Part shown: positions 22,406 to 31,260 of the stretch, one piece after another
Position numbering within the stretch: position 1 is the first letter of the stretch
Layout: each line of letters opens with the position of its first letter
From: Laburnicola sp. R22_1
Lineage: Eukaryota > Ascomycota > Dothideomycetes > Pleosporales > Didymosphaeriaceae
Reading direction: 5' to 3'
Length of the DNA stretch: 64,000 bases
Assembly: GCA_014281115.1 (NCBI GenBank)
Contig: JACONQ010000016.1
Span: forward strand, 434,001-498,000
Position numbers and translations under genes: made by a program
The notes under the pieces: model-generated
Databases searched by the model: none
What the model was told of the DNA's origin: nothing
Seen by the model: the letters and a program-made list of their open reading frames with translations, nothing else

Positions 22406-24066
22406 TCAATCGACCCGTTCATCGTAAAGTCTCATCATCTGATTTGATAGTTCAAATAACAAGCGCCATTGCACCAGTAATCGCAATATTTGGAACCAGA
22501 ACGGTCCAGAGTTCAGGGTCACCCCATTTATTGACCCGATTCCAAAGTCGCCATGCAGGACTCTCTTCTGTAATGGACTCGATGCCTTTAGCAACAGCTC
22601 CCGGACCAATACTTGGTTTTTGCGCTCACAGATGACAGATTCGATTCTGTCGATCACCCTGTCGTTAAGTTGGTCTGCACTAAGTCCGTGATCTATCAGA
22701 TATTGCATCATGACTAGGTGGGAGCCTTGGCGTGCAAGCAAAGCATCTTGCAACAACCGGGGATGTTCTTGGACGTCGGCTCCAAACTCAATCAATATGT
22801 CGACAATAGACCGGCGACCGTTTCGGATAGCATCTGCCAACCCGACGGCAGGGTCCTCAAGAAGCCCGTTCTCCAGCACGTAGCGGACCATGTGAGAATG
22901 ACCCTCCGCGCAAGCATCCTGGAAGCTGCTAATATGCCGCAAACTCAGATGATCGTAGTTATAACAGTCGAGCACAACTTCCAGACAAGCAATACATCCA
23001 GCCCCGATTGCATCGCTTGTAACGTTGAAGTCTTCCTCTGGAAATTGCTTTCGGCAGAACCGCAAAAGGATCCAGAGTGACTGTGCCTGTTTGAATTTAA
23101 CAGCACTAGACAACGCCCGCCTTACATGTTTCAATAGGTGCTCGCAGTAAAATACCTGTACACATGATCCAAAACGATCAAGGTATGGTGGCAGCTCTTC
23201 ATCTGCTCTATCAACCAAGAATGCTTCGAGCTCACAAAGGAGGTAGCGAAGCACGTCTGTCTTTCCTGTAGTTGCTGCTGCTCGAAGAGGGTACGAATAC
23301 ACGCCACTCGCGTTGTCCCAACAACCCAAGGGAGTAAGTCGGACAATATCCAGTTGCCCGATTGCAGCCGCAGCCGTTAACCCTTTGAATCCAGCTTTGC
23401 CATCGCTGGTGTTGTCGTCTTCATCGCTTTGGAAATTATCGAAGTCCTCTCGAGGACGCTGGTCAAGGACCGCTTTTGCTAGGTCCCGCACATACTGTTC
23501 ACGGATCTTTTCTAGGTTGGTGTGGCCGCCAACGTACTCGAGCATTTCGTCCGCGAAATTGTTTACGATAGTCGGGTAGTAAGGACTGGCTCCGCGAAAT
23601 TTCTGTGTATGATGGATCACATGGTACTCTTGGTAAGTCTTGATCAAGTCGGTGGGTTGGGGCATTTCTTGTTAGAAAAAGGCCGTAAAAGGTAGTCAAA
23701 AGTAGTTAGTTAATTGTTAAAGTACATGGAGACGTAAGGTCGGAAATCTGGCTATTCTGTGTGGGTCTTGGCAAGACGCTAGTCCTAATTTGATAATTCC
23801 AGTATTTTAACATTTCTTGATGGCAAACTCGAGTACTGGAATATTCCCGGAATCTCTGAAGGGGAGTCTTCGCGAGGAGTTCGTGAGTAATGTAGCTCCA
23901 AAACAATCCTGCAAGACATAAGCATCTTATATACATTTAAAAGCAGGTATAATTACTTACTACAGGTGATCCGAGCCTTGAATACATCCGCAAAAACCTC
24001 GTTCTGGACGTAATCTTCGAAGATTGTTTCGAGTATCTCCGGTGGTAGTTGGGGTAGTCGAGACAT
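22406..24066 (-). CDS. F-box-like/ankyrin-repeat protein, fungal
   Basis: The large exon, ending at 22406, starts by ATG at 23665 and encodes 419 residues with degenerate ankyrin-type repeats (LTAAAAIGQLDIVR, LRAAATTGKTDVLRYLL, FQDACAEGHSHMVRYVLENG, LADAIRNGRRSIVDILIEFG). Upstream, an ATG at 24066 opens MSRLPQLPPEILETIFEDYV, an F-box-like helix, spliced by GTAAGT (phase 1) to a second exon starting at 23908 (LFWSYITHELLAKTPLQ). I could not find a splice joining exon 2 to the ankyrin exon in frame, so this is either one gene with an unresolved intron or two adjacent fragments. F-box/ankyrin proteins of this kind form expanded families in filamentous fungi and usually serve as substrate adaptors of ubiquitin ligases. 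Confidence 0.65.
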
Positions 24067-24957
24067 GGCGGTTGACTTAGACTGCCGTATTCAGTGGTGC
24101 TGCATGTCTGCGAGGTTTATATAACGAAGGGCGGTGGTGCACAGACCATGTGTGCACAGTGCACGGACAGTACCCTAAACTTTCCCAAGGTTCTTGTTAA
24201 TCACATGATCTCCCAATTCACCCTCCTCGATGCCTTAATAATACAGCTACTGGGCAAAAGTCTAAGTACAGCTGGGCTTCGTATAATTTATCCTGGGGTA
24301 ACACACAGCACTTATACTTTTGTCCTAGTACTGTACACCGAACTTCGTGTTCTGGAAATTCGGCTCGACCGGCCACAATACTGGTGAGTAACATATATAT
24401 ACAATCGACGGCAGAGCACTTTCAAGACGGCATTAACGAGGATGCGAAGGTGCGTATGTACGTATAGCAGCCAAACAAACTATGTAGATTTTTCTGTAGG
24501 AAACTGCTTTCTCCACATCGAGGGAAACAGTACTGTTTAGCACTAGAAGCAAACTGAACAATGCAATCGGTTAACAGCTATTAAAACGGAGGCATAACAG
24601 TATTAACACTTTTTTGAACAAATGGTCGTTGATTGTGAGAAAGGCAGGGATAAGCTCATGTCCCACGCCCGCATGTACTCTGCCTCTTCGTCTGAGTTAG
24701 CACTAAAAGTAGCATTGAGTTAGGATCTACTAACGACTTTGCGATGGGAAGAAGGTCCGGCTGCACCCAGAAACTGACATTGTGCAAAAGACGGCTCTAT
24801 GCTACGCTCGTTATATCTTCTAGATAAGGCAGGCACTGCGGCCCTCGCTTGGCGTGGTGTCTTTCACCGTCTAGTGCTGCTAGTGCCAAGCGCTAGCGCG
24901 GCTGCCCGTTAAGTTTTCCGCACCGCCAGCTCGCTTCCATTTCGACAACACCACAAA
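24067..24957. other. AT-rich intergenic region with a dispersed repeat copy
   Basis: No gene is supported. Positions about 24276-24340 match a copy at 32298-32356 and, in reverse, 61663-61701. The rest shows no recognisable structure. Confidence 0.5.
24276..24340 (+). repeat. Dispersed repeat, copy 1 (core TTATCCTGGGGTAA)
   Basis: About 60 bp sharing CTTCGTAT, TTATCCTGGGGTAA, CACAG and ACTTTTGT blocks in the same order with the copy at 32298-32356. No terminal repeats were found around it; probably a transposon remnant. Confidence 0.7.
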
Positions 24958-26004
24958 ATGAATATACCGAATCAAAATCCTCAACAAGACCACATATCCA
25001 ACAGAATGCAGGTGGATGGCTCACAGTCTCACGAGCATCCTCAGCCTCAGCCTCAGCCTCAGCCTCACCAATACCCTCAGCAGCAGCAGTTTTCTCGCTC
25101 GGGCGGGCAGTTATTACTAGGCGGTTTGCGTAAGTGACTCCAAGGGTCGCTATGCTTGGCCCATGCTGACCTATTTCTAGCTGTGGATCTGTTGCTCCCT
25201 CACCGCAATGGGTGCTTCCTCATGTCAGACCCATACGTCAACGCACAGATCCCAAAAGGGCCATACAGCCATCATCCCGACAACAGATGCCGAAGATGCT
25301 TCCAGTTCTTTTACGATCACGAAGACGGCCACAACACTTTCCAGACATGCAACAAGGCCTGTGGATGTTGCGGCGCAACCGATCACCCAATCGGAGAAAT
25401 GTGCCCTTACATTTACGGTACAGCAAAGCAAATGAACAGGAAGTTTGGTATACCCACAAAGAATCACCCAGCGCACCGGCACAGAGCACCAGATGGATGG
25501 CAAGTACTGGCGCTTCAGAGAGAAGCCTACTTGCGGAGTGGAAGTTATGCAGAGAATGAATTGCCACCCTTCACCGGCAAAGCTTGGGCGTTGCGGAACG
25601 GGCAGCGTCCACGTATTAGGCACAACATTTTCTCACCAGACACAAATGCGGGGCAACGGCCGATTTTCAAGCCTAAATCACAGCGAACCTCATCGCAGGC
25701 GCCTTTCCAGCACACTCCGCAGCCTGGTTACCCTCCACAGCGGCCAGAACACAATCAGTACGGGCGGTCAGAACATCCGTCGTACGGGCGGCCACCTCAT
25801 CCGCCGTACGGGCGGCCACCTCATTCGCCGTACGAGTCACCAGAATATCCGCCGTACGGGCCACCAGCATATCCTCCGTACGGACCGCCGGCATATCCAC
25901 CGTATGGGCCGGGATACCAGTACCCACCGCCAGCATATCCTCCGTACGGGTGGGGATACCAGTACCCACCACCAGTATATCACAGCGTTTCCAACGTAGC
26001 GTAG
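24958..26004 (+). CDS. Zinc-knuckle-like, proline/tyrosine-repeat protein, truncated by a MITE
   Basis: Exon 1 24958-25129 and exon 2 from 25181 join in phase 1 (C|GTAAGT...CTAG). The N-terminus is Q/P/H-rich (four HPQPQP-type units). A cysteine-rich block around residues 90-140 reads CRRC, then CNKACGCCG and DHPIGEMC, giving a C-x2-C-x4-H-x5-C arrangement resembling a zinc knuckle. From about residue 245 there are about ten YGRPPHPPYGRP/YPPYGPPA-type repeats. The frame as assembled ends at 26002-26004, a few codons inside a 391-bp inserted element, giving 331 residues. The rest of the original C-terminus continues after the insertion (26375-27079) in another frame. I do not recognise an orthologue; likely lineage-specific, with possible RNA/DNA binding. 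Confidence 0.6.
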
Positions 26005-26373
26005 TACGGCGTACAATTACGGCCCGTAGGGCTCATGTGGGCCGTACCGTAGCGTACCGTATCGTAGTTTGTATACGTTTTACGCCGTAGTACGGCTCTA
26101 CGGTAGCCTGTACTATAGGCCTAGCTGCATACCCCTATATAGTCACCCGTGGACATCACGTGGATACTATATATAGTATATACGGGCCGTACTACCCCTA
26201 TTTGCCCCTGTCTTGGCGTACTACGGATCCTTGTTTTGCCAATTCACCGTAGTACGGTTACGGTCCGTACTTTGCCATTTTTGATGGCTGCCGTACGTAC
26301 TGGGCTCCCATACAGGCCGTAGCGTAGAGCGATGTGGGTCGCCGTACCGTACTACGGTACGTTGGAAACGCTG
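25983..26373. mobile_element. 391-bp hAT-like MITE inserted in a coding sequence
   Basis: Ends are inverted repeats of about 28 bp (CAGCGTTTCCAACGTA at the left; complement at the right, closing ...GGAAACGCTG at 26373). The flanks repeat AGTATATC on both sides (25974-25981 and 26374-26381); with the next base (A left, C right) the duplication would be 9 bp with one mismatch, otherwise 8 bp plus one extra base. There is no coding capacity. The interior is unlike its surroundings: at least five copies, in both orientations, of GTAGTACGG, and palindromic CGTAC-rich stretches. TIR start CAG and an 8-bp duplication point to the hAT superfamily. Confidence 0.8.
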
Positions 26374-27079
26374 AGTATATCCTCCGTACCCGCCACCCAG
26401 AAGCCCCTCACCTCGGCTAGAACGTGGTTATCAATCAGCACACTCTTCACAGCCAGCTCCGCGGTCTGAATATCCCACGTCGCTAGCAGAGAACACGCCA
26501 CGTCAGAGCCCACTATTGAAGACTTCCACTACACAGCAAACTCAGCGTGAAGCATCTGGTCAAATTTTGAATGCAGAAAAGAAGTCAGAGGTCAAGGGAG
26601 CTGTCAAACGCAGGTATGAGGAAGACCCGGACGATGATGATTCCGAGGTGAGACGCCACAGGCCAACAAAGCGCAGTCGGCCATCGCCCAGCAGAGCAAC
26701 TCCTGTCCAATTACAGCAGACCGGCATCTTCAATGCGTCCAAACAATCGCAACGGCCAGGGCAATCCAGCGATCCACGCCAGAGCGCATCAAGACAAGAA
26801 AATGATGCGTACAGCCCGTCCCACGACAGCTATGGAATACAAACGAGAAGTATCCGGAATCTCAACAATCAGAACAACAGTGACTCGCTCAATCCATTCC
26901 ATCGTTTCGGTTCCCAGTCAAATCACGATGCGCTCAGGAATCAGAACTACGTCAATTCTGGTAACAGTTTCAACGGGCTCGGTGCACAACCACCACATTC
27001 CAACCGTGATGCACTCAGGGGTCATGGCTACAATGACTCTGGTGATCCGCACAATGGTTTCGATGATCAACCACGATAA
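26374..27079 (+). pseudogene. Displaced 3' part of the MITE-split gene
   Basis: Starting in the right target-duplication copy, an open frame (codon boundaries at 26375) reads VYPPYPPPRSPSPRLE and continues 235 codons to the TAA at 27077-27079. It includes an acidic/basic patch (YEEDPDDDDSE, RHRPTKRSRPSPSR, a possible nuclear localisation signal) and N/S-rich repeats (SNHDALRNQNY, SNRDALRGHGY). The VYPPYPPP start continues the YPPYG repeats of the upstream part, and dropping the element with one duplication copy puts both in one frame. It is therefore the original C-terminus, now separated and without its own start. Confidence 0.75.
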
Positions 27080-27199
27080 TCGGATTTCGGTGGAGCTGCA
27101 CAGAGTCGAAAACGAGCCGTTACGTCCAGGAGATTGTCTCCATGAAATGGAGGCTTAATAGTCCCTTTTTCCAGCGCTCGGCGCTTCAAGCACGATCTT

Positions 27200-27475
27200 C
27201 CGTGACGTTGATCAGTGTCAAAGGCCTAATCTTTCGCGATGTTGATTAGTGCTAAAGGCTTAGTTTTTTTTATATTAATTAGTGCCAAAGGCCTAATCTT
27301 TTGTGATGTTGGTTAGTGCTAAAGGCCTAGTCTTTGCGTTAATTAGTGCCTTAGGCATCTTTCGCGACGTTGATTAGTGCTAAAGGCCTAGTCTTTATAA
27401 CGATTAGTGCCATAGGCCTAATCTTTCGCGACGTTGACCAGTGCCAAAGGCCTGCCTAGTCTTTACGAACCGGAT
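27200..27475. repeat. Minisatellite, GATTAGTGCTAAAGGCCTA units
   Basis: Seven or eight degenerate copies of a 30-45-bp unit with the core TTAGTGCTAAAGGCCTAGTCTTT, separated by CGCGATGTTGA-like spacers. It starts about 120 bp after the stop of the split gene. Many differences between copies are C/T or A/G. Confidence 0.85.
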
Positions 27476-27896
27476 CTCAGATCCACCGGCTTCGTATTCT
27501 GGCGTCTGTTCTTTCGTATATAGCCTACAGTATGATATCAGAAATAAAATATCATTCTGTTCCATCTATTGTTTATTGCGCTGTTACTACGAGCTCGTAA
27601 ACTGATGCGATATTCTTGGCCGCCATAATCGTATTTACTCATTCATTCACATCCATTTATAGTCAATTTGACCTTTTACAGATTATGAGACTTAACATCA
27701 CAGTCATAGTCCAACAATGCAGCTGCTACTTTGGGCACAGTGGGCGGATTAGCGAGACTGAGGTAGTTATTATCGTAGACGGAGCTGCTATCATCTATAT
27801 TGCTGCTTTCTCTTGTAATGTAGCTGCTGACACTCTAGCTGGTGTTGCGTTCGATTTGTGAGTCGAGGTTCCCGAGTGTGGGTATTCGCTGAGCTA
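27476..27896. other. Intergenic region
   Basis: Follows the minisatellite and ends at the stop of the coiled-coil gene. A short open frame at 27.6-27.86 kb has no recognisable domain. Nothing else is seen. Confidence 0.4.
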
Positions 27897-28545
27897 CTAG
27901 TGCTGGCCGCCTAGATGCATGGTCAACACAAGCCCATAACAACTGCGCGTTGACGTATTACTCACAAACTTCTGGCGTGAAGGCCGCCGTGTAGCAAGGC
28001 AGCCCTTCAGCTCCTCTCTTCTACCGAGGTTGCTTCTTCCTGCTTCTTCCTGCTTCTTCTTGCCCGGTACGCTTTGTGCCTGCTGTTGTGTAATTCCGCT
28101 CATAGTTGCCTGCTCATCCAGCTCCTCTACAAGTCGCTGACTCTTTTGCTTCAAGTCTTGTGCTCGTTGAATACTCTCATCCCATCTCTGGATGTGTTCG
28201 GCTGGGCTGGTGATCGTCTCTTGTTTGGGAATCTGCTGCAGCTGTATCTTTGGGTTGGAAAATGACCGGCATAGCTCCTGGATGGACTCGGATGTTCTCT
28301 CTGCGAGCATGTGAGCAACGATATACACATGCAACAGGGTACTTACGCCGGACGGGAAGCGGATACTCATTGACTCCGAGAGTTGGCTCGGTCAAAGACA
28401 TTATTCTTTCAACGGCTACATCAGGCAAACTTGGCCGCGGCTGTGGAAACTGTTGCTGCCTCGCAATGCGGAGGTATGAATATGGCTGTGCTAATTTGGA
28501 TGATTTGGACGGCTTGGCCGCTTCTCGCTCGTCGGTTTTATCCAT
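27897..28545 (-). CDS. Small coiled-coil protein, unrecognised
   Basis: Two exons (28545-28347, 28300-27897) joined by a 46-nt phase-1 intron (C|GTAAGT...GCAG) give about 200 codons from the ATG that starts MDKTDEREAAKPSKSSK. An in-frame ATG at 28638 (MHPTCPND) would add 31 residues and cannot be excluded. The second exon encodes a long amphipathic helix rich in Q/E/K (SPAEHIQRWDESIQRAQDL, RLVEELDEQATMSGITQQQ), then a basic tail. No family is recognised. It is divergent from the Q/P/Y-repeat gene starting at 28950 and shares intron phase and donor context with both neighbours. Confidence 0.5.
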
Positions 28546-28949
28546 TTGTGTGATAGAGTTACAAGTCTTGCTTTCACGAGCGGGAATATTTTCGTCTCGC
28601 TGTGGGCGGTTGAGATCATTGGGGCAGGTGGGGTGCATCGCTTTGCACCTTCCTCTTGTCCGAGCCACGATTGTGCTCAGGCCTTCCGCTCTCGTGGCAA
28701 GCCGTGCTTGACATGTATATGGGAGTCGGGTCAGCTCTAGACACGTGGAGGATCTTTGAGCCACGTAAGTAGATCCGCCTGTAGTTTCTCTATTACGACC
28801 ACCAGGTCGACTGCAATTGCGCCCGAGTGAACGCTGGGCCTAGCGCGCTACTTTCACCCTCGCCTTCCCGGAACGGCTTGGCACACGCGCTACCGAAATA
28901 AACACTCACAGCGCACGTTTCCTTCTCTTCTCCACACACATCCAAAAAT

Positions 28950-30287
28950 ATGAACGACCAAACACATATACAGTATACCGACAACGCGCCTCGTAAGTTG
29001 CATTGCCATTTAGAGTCAGCACGCGTTAATCTCAATACAGCGGGCGAAACCTACAGTTCCAGCAGCACACAGCCCCAGGAACAGCAGCCTACTGTCATGG
29101 TATCAACAGAAGAAGAGTCGGTGGAGGTCTACAAACAGTACTACCTTGGCCGGGTTTACGGCTACCAGAGCCCATTGCCAAAACGATCCGCAACCTTTCA
29201 GACCTGTTTTGACGTGGCGCGTGCCCAGCTTGCAGCGCAGAATGACTACGGTCATCAGCAGTCGCACCCTCAGCCTCAACAAGACTACAATCAACCCGCA
29301 GCGGCCCCGCAAAATCATTACGATCATCAGTCGCACCCTCAACCTCAGTACAATCAGCCCTATACCTCACAGGCTCGGTACGAATATAACCAGCCTTACT
29401 ATCAGCAGCCGCACCCTCAGCCTCAATACAATCAGCCTTACTGTCGTCAGAAGTCGCACCCTCAGCCTCAAATCAATCAACCCTATACCTCACAGGCCCA
29501 GGACGAATATCATCAGCCTTACTGTCATCAGCAGTCGCACCCTCAACCTCAATACAATCAGCCCTATACCTCACAGGCTCAGGACGAATATCATCAGCCT
29601 TACTGTCATCAGCAGTCGCACCCTCAGCCTCAATACAATCAACCCTATACGTCACAGGCTCAGTACGAATACAGTCAGCCTTATCCTCAACCCGATACCT
29701 CGCAGGCTCACTATGAATACAGCCAGCCTTATCCTCAGTCATATACTTCCCAGACTCCGTCTCCCCCACACCAGTCAGAACAGTTTTCGAATCGCTCGCC
29801 ACACGGCGCTCACGCCACACAGGCGCATGATGGCTTCTCTCACCCACACTTTCATCAGCCATCTATCGAAATCCCAGACAACCAGCGCTTCCGGGAAGTG
29901 TATGACAGCGACGGTGGAAAGGAAGAGCCTGAGCCAATTGCTGGACCCCAGCAATACTCGGGGGAGCATGCAGAAATTGTCGCGTGCACCACCGCCGCAG
30001 TCTCAGACCGGCCTTATCAATCTCCGGAAGTCGCCCAAGACACAGAAGCTGTCGCGCGCACCAACACTGCAGTCTCAGACCGACCTTCACCCTTGCCGGA
30101 AGTCGCCAAGGACACAGACCAGCTGGACATTGAGTGGCTCGACAGCGACAGTGAAGACGGCGGCATTGCGCTTGACCTCCCTTTCGACTGCCCCGAGGCA
30201 AGCTCCTTTCGCCATCCACCGTCGCGCAACGGGTCTGCCGACACAGCTTTCAATTCAGACGAGAATGCAGACTCCTTATTCTATTGA
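28950..30287 (+). CDS. Q/P/Y/H-rich tandem-repeat protein, unrecognised
   Basis: The ATG at 28950 opens MNDQTHIQYTDNAPR; a 48-nt intron (28993-29040, C|GTAAGT with a TTAATC branch and CAG) is phase 1, so both spliced and unspliced forms stay in frame. Residues about 100-270 are tandem repeats of roughly 25 residues built from SHPQPQYNQPYTSQAQ, EYHQPYCHQQ and similar, encoded by near-identical 75-84-bp DNA units at 29.26-29.75 kb. The C-terminal third has two repeats of AVSDRP with SPEVAQDT/PLPEVAKDT and ends in an acidic stretch (LDSDSEDGG). No signal peptide or membrane helix. Low-complexity composition suggests a disordered, possibly condensate-forming or adhesive protein; function unknown. 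Confidence 0.55.
   Translation: MNDQTHIQYTDNAPRKLHCHLESARVNLNTAGETYSSSSTQPQEQQPTVMVSTEEESVEVYKQYYLGRVYGYQSPLPKRSATFQTCFDVARAQLAAQNDYGHQQSHPQPQQDYNQPAAAPQNHYDHQSHPQPQYNQPYTSQARYEYNQPYYQQPHPQPQYNQPYCRQKSHPQPQINQPYTSQAQDEYHQPYCHQQSHPQPQYNQPYTSQAQDEYHQPYCHQQSHPQPQYNQPYTSQAQYEYSQPYPQPDTSQAHYEYSQPYPQSYTSQTPSPPHQSEQFSNRSPHGAHATQAHDGFSHPHFHQPSIEIPDNQRFREVYDSDGGKEEPEPIAGPQQYSGEHAEIVACTTAAVSDRPYQSPEVAQDTEAVARTNTAVSDRPSPLPEVAKDTDQLDIEWLDSDSEDGGIALDLPFDCPEASSFRHPPSRNGSADTAFNSDENADSLFY
29260..29750 (+). repeat. In-frame coding tandem repeat
   Basis: About six units of 75-84 bp with core CACCCTCAGCCTCAATACAA, inside the Q/P/Y-repeat gene. The central two or three units are nearly identical, so copy number is likely variable between strains and easily mis-assembled. 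Confidence 0.8.
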
Positions 30288-30429
30288 GATGGAAGAGAAC
30301 CAAAGGACAGCACCTTTGCGGCCGCATTGCGAGAGCTGATCTCTCCCAAAGAGGCGAGAAATGCACTAATCCCGTATGCGTCGACAGTGAGAAAAATTTG
30401 CGGCAGCCTGAAGAGTAGGATTTTCCCCC

Positions 30430-30872
30430 GGTGGCAAGAGCCGCCAAAGTCAGGGAGCAGGATTCAGCTCCGTATGGCACTATACAGGCCACCCAATATC
30501 CTCCTCAGGTAGGGGTCGTGACTACCCCTCAAAATAGAGCCTCCACCTCTATAGCTACTCCAGCTACAGCTTCTCCCCCTCCCTAAGCTAGGTTTCAACC
30601 TCAAACAGCTCCGCCGCTTGCTCAAGCAGACCCTCGAGCAGCACCTCCGCCTGCTCCAACAGCCCCTCAAGCAGGCTCTCAGCTCCTACGGCTCATCACC
30701 CGCCTCCTCAAGCAGCTCCACCACCTCCCACACAGCCTGGTCCAGGTCCTTCAAATTCAGGAGTTCCCGCTACCGCAGCCCATCAGTCTCCTCCAAAGAC
30801 CGAGCCGCCGCCTATGTCAGACGACAGCGCGACCGAACCCATCGCTTCGAAGAAGCTGGGTTCCGCCTTTAC
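30430..30872 (+). pseudogene. Remnant of a proline-rich coding sequence
   Basis: One strand reads as a proline/alanine/glutamine-rich protein (TTPQNRASTSIATPATASPPP, then a TAA, ARFQPQTAPPLAQADPRAA, then after a frame change AHHPPPQAAPPPPTQPGPG and SPPKTEPPPMSDDSATEPIA) ending at a TAG near 30872. The TAA fits a CAA-to-TAA change. It lies just downstream of the Q/P/Y-repeat gene and may be its degraded former C-terminus or a broken neighbour. Confidence 0.45.
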
Positions 30873-30954
30873 ATAGACGGTATCTTTGTTTTTAATTTGA
30901 GAGATCACAGATCCTCATTTAGACTTTTTGAGAGTCCTTAGGTCCTCATACTAT

Positions 30955-31260
30955 ATTAAGGGATCCCAAGGCCTTTCATAGTACACAAGTCAAGGGATCT
31001 TACATCCTTGGCAAGCCTTAAGAAGCCTCAGGCTTTACATCAAGCCAAGGGATCTTAGATCCTTGCCCAACCGTGAGAAGCCTTAGGCTTTGCATGAAGT
31101 TAGGGACTCTTAGGTCCAAGTCTGGCCTTAAAGGCCTTAGGCTTTATATCAAGTCAGGGGATCTTAGATGCTTGTCTAGATTTAGAAGACCTTAGGTCTT
31201 TATGATTCATTGTTAAGAGATCTTAGATCCTAAACACATCACTAGAGCTCTTAGAGCCTC
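30955..31260. repeat. Minisatellite of paired hairpin motifs
   Basis: Four or five degenerate units of about 60 bp. Each contains two short near-palindromes: GGATCTTAGATCC-like and AAGCCTTAGGCTTT-like, joined by CATCAAG-type spacers. It lies downstream of the Q/P/Y-repeat gene and the proline-rich remnant. Confidence 0.8.

Noticed and set aside
24958..27079. The MITE as a large intron of one intact gene
   Set aside because: Element ends are CAG/CTG with inverted repeats and a target duplication, not GT-AG; without transcript data an insertion is the simpler reading.
27616..27861. 81-codon plus-strand frame rich in I/V
   Set aside because: No membrane topology pattern or homology recognised; lies in an AT-rich gap next to a minisatellite.
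29260..31260. CRISPR-like regular repeats
   Set aside because: Units are contiguous and degenerate, in-frame or palindromic, without unique spacers, in a eukaryotic genome.
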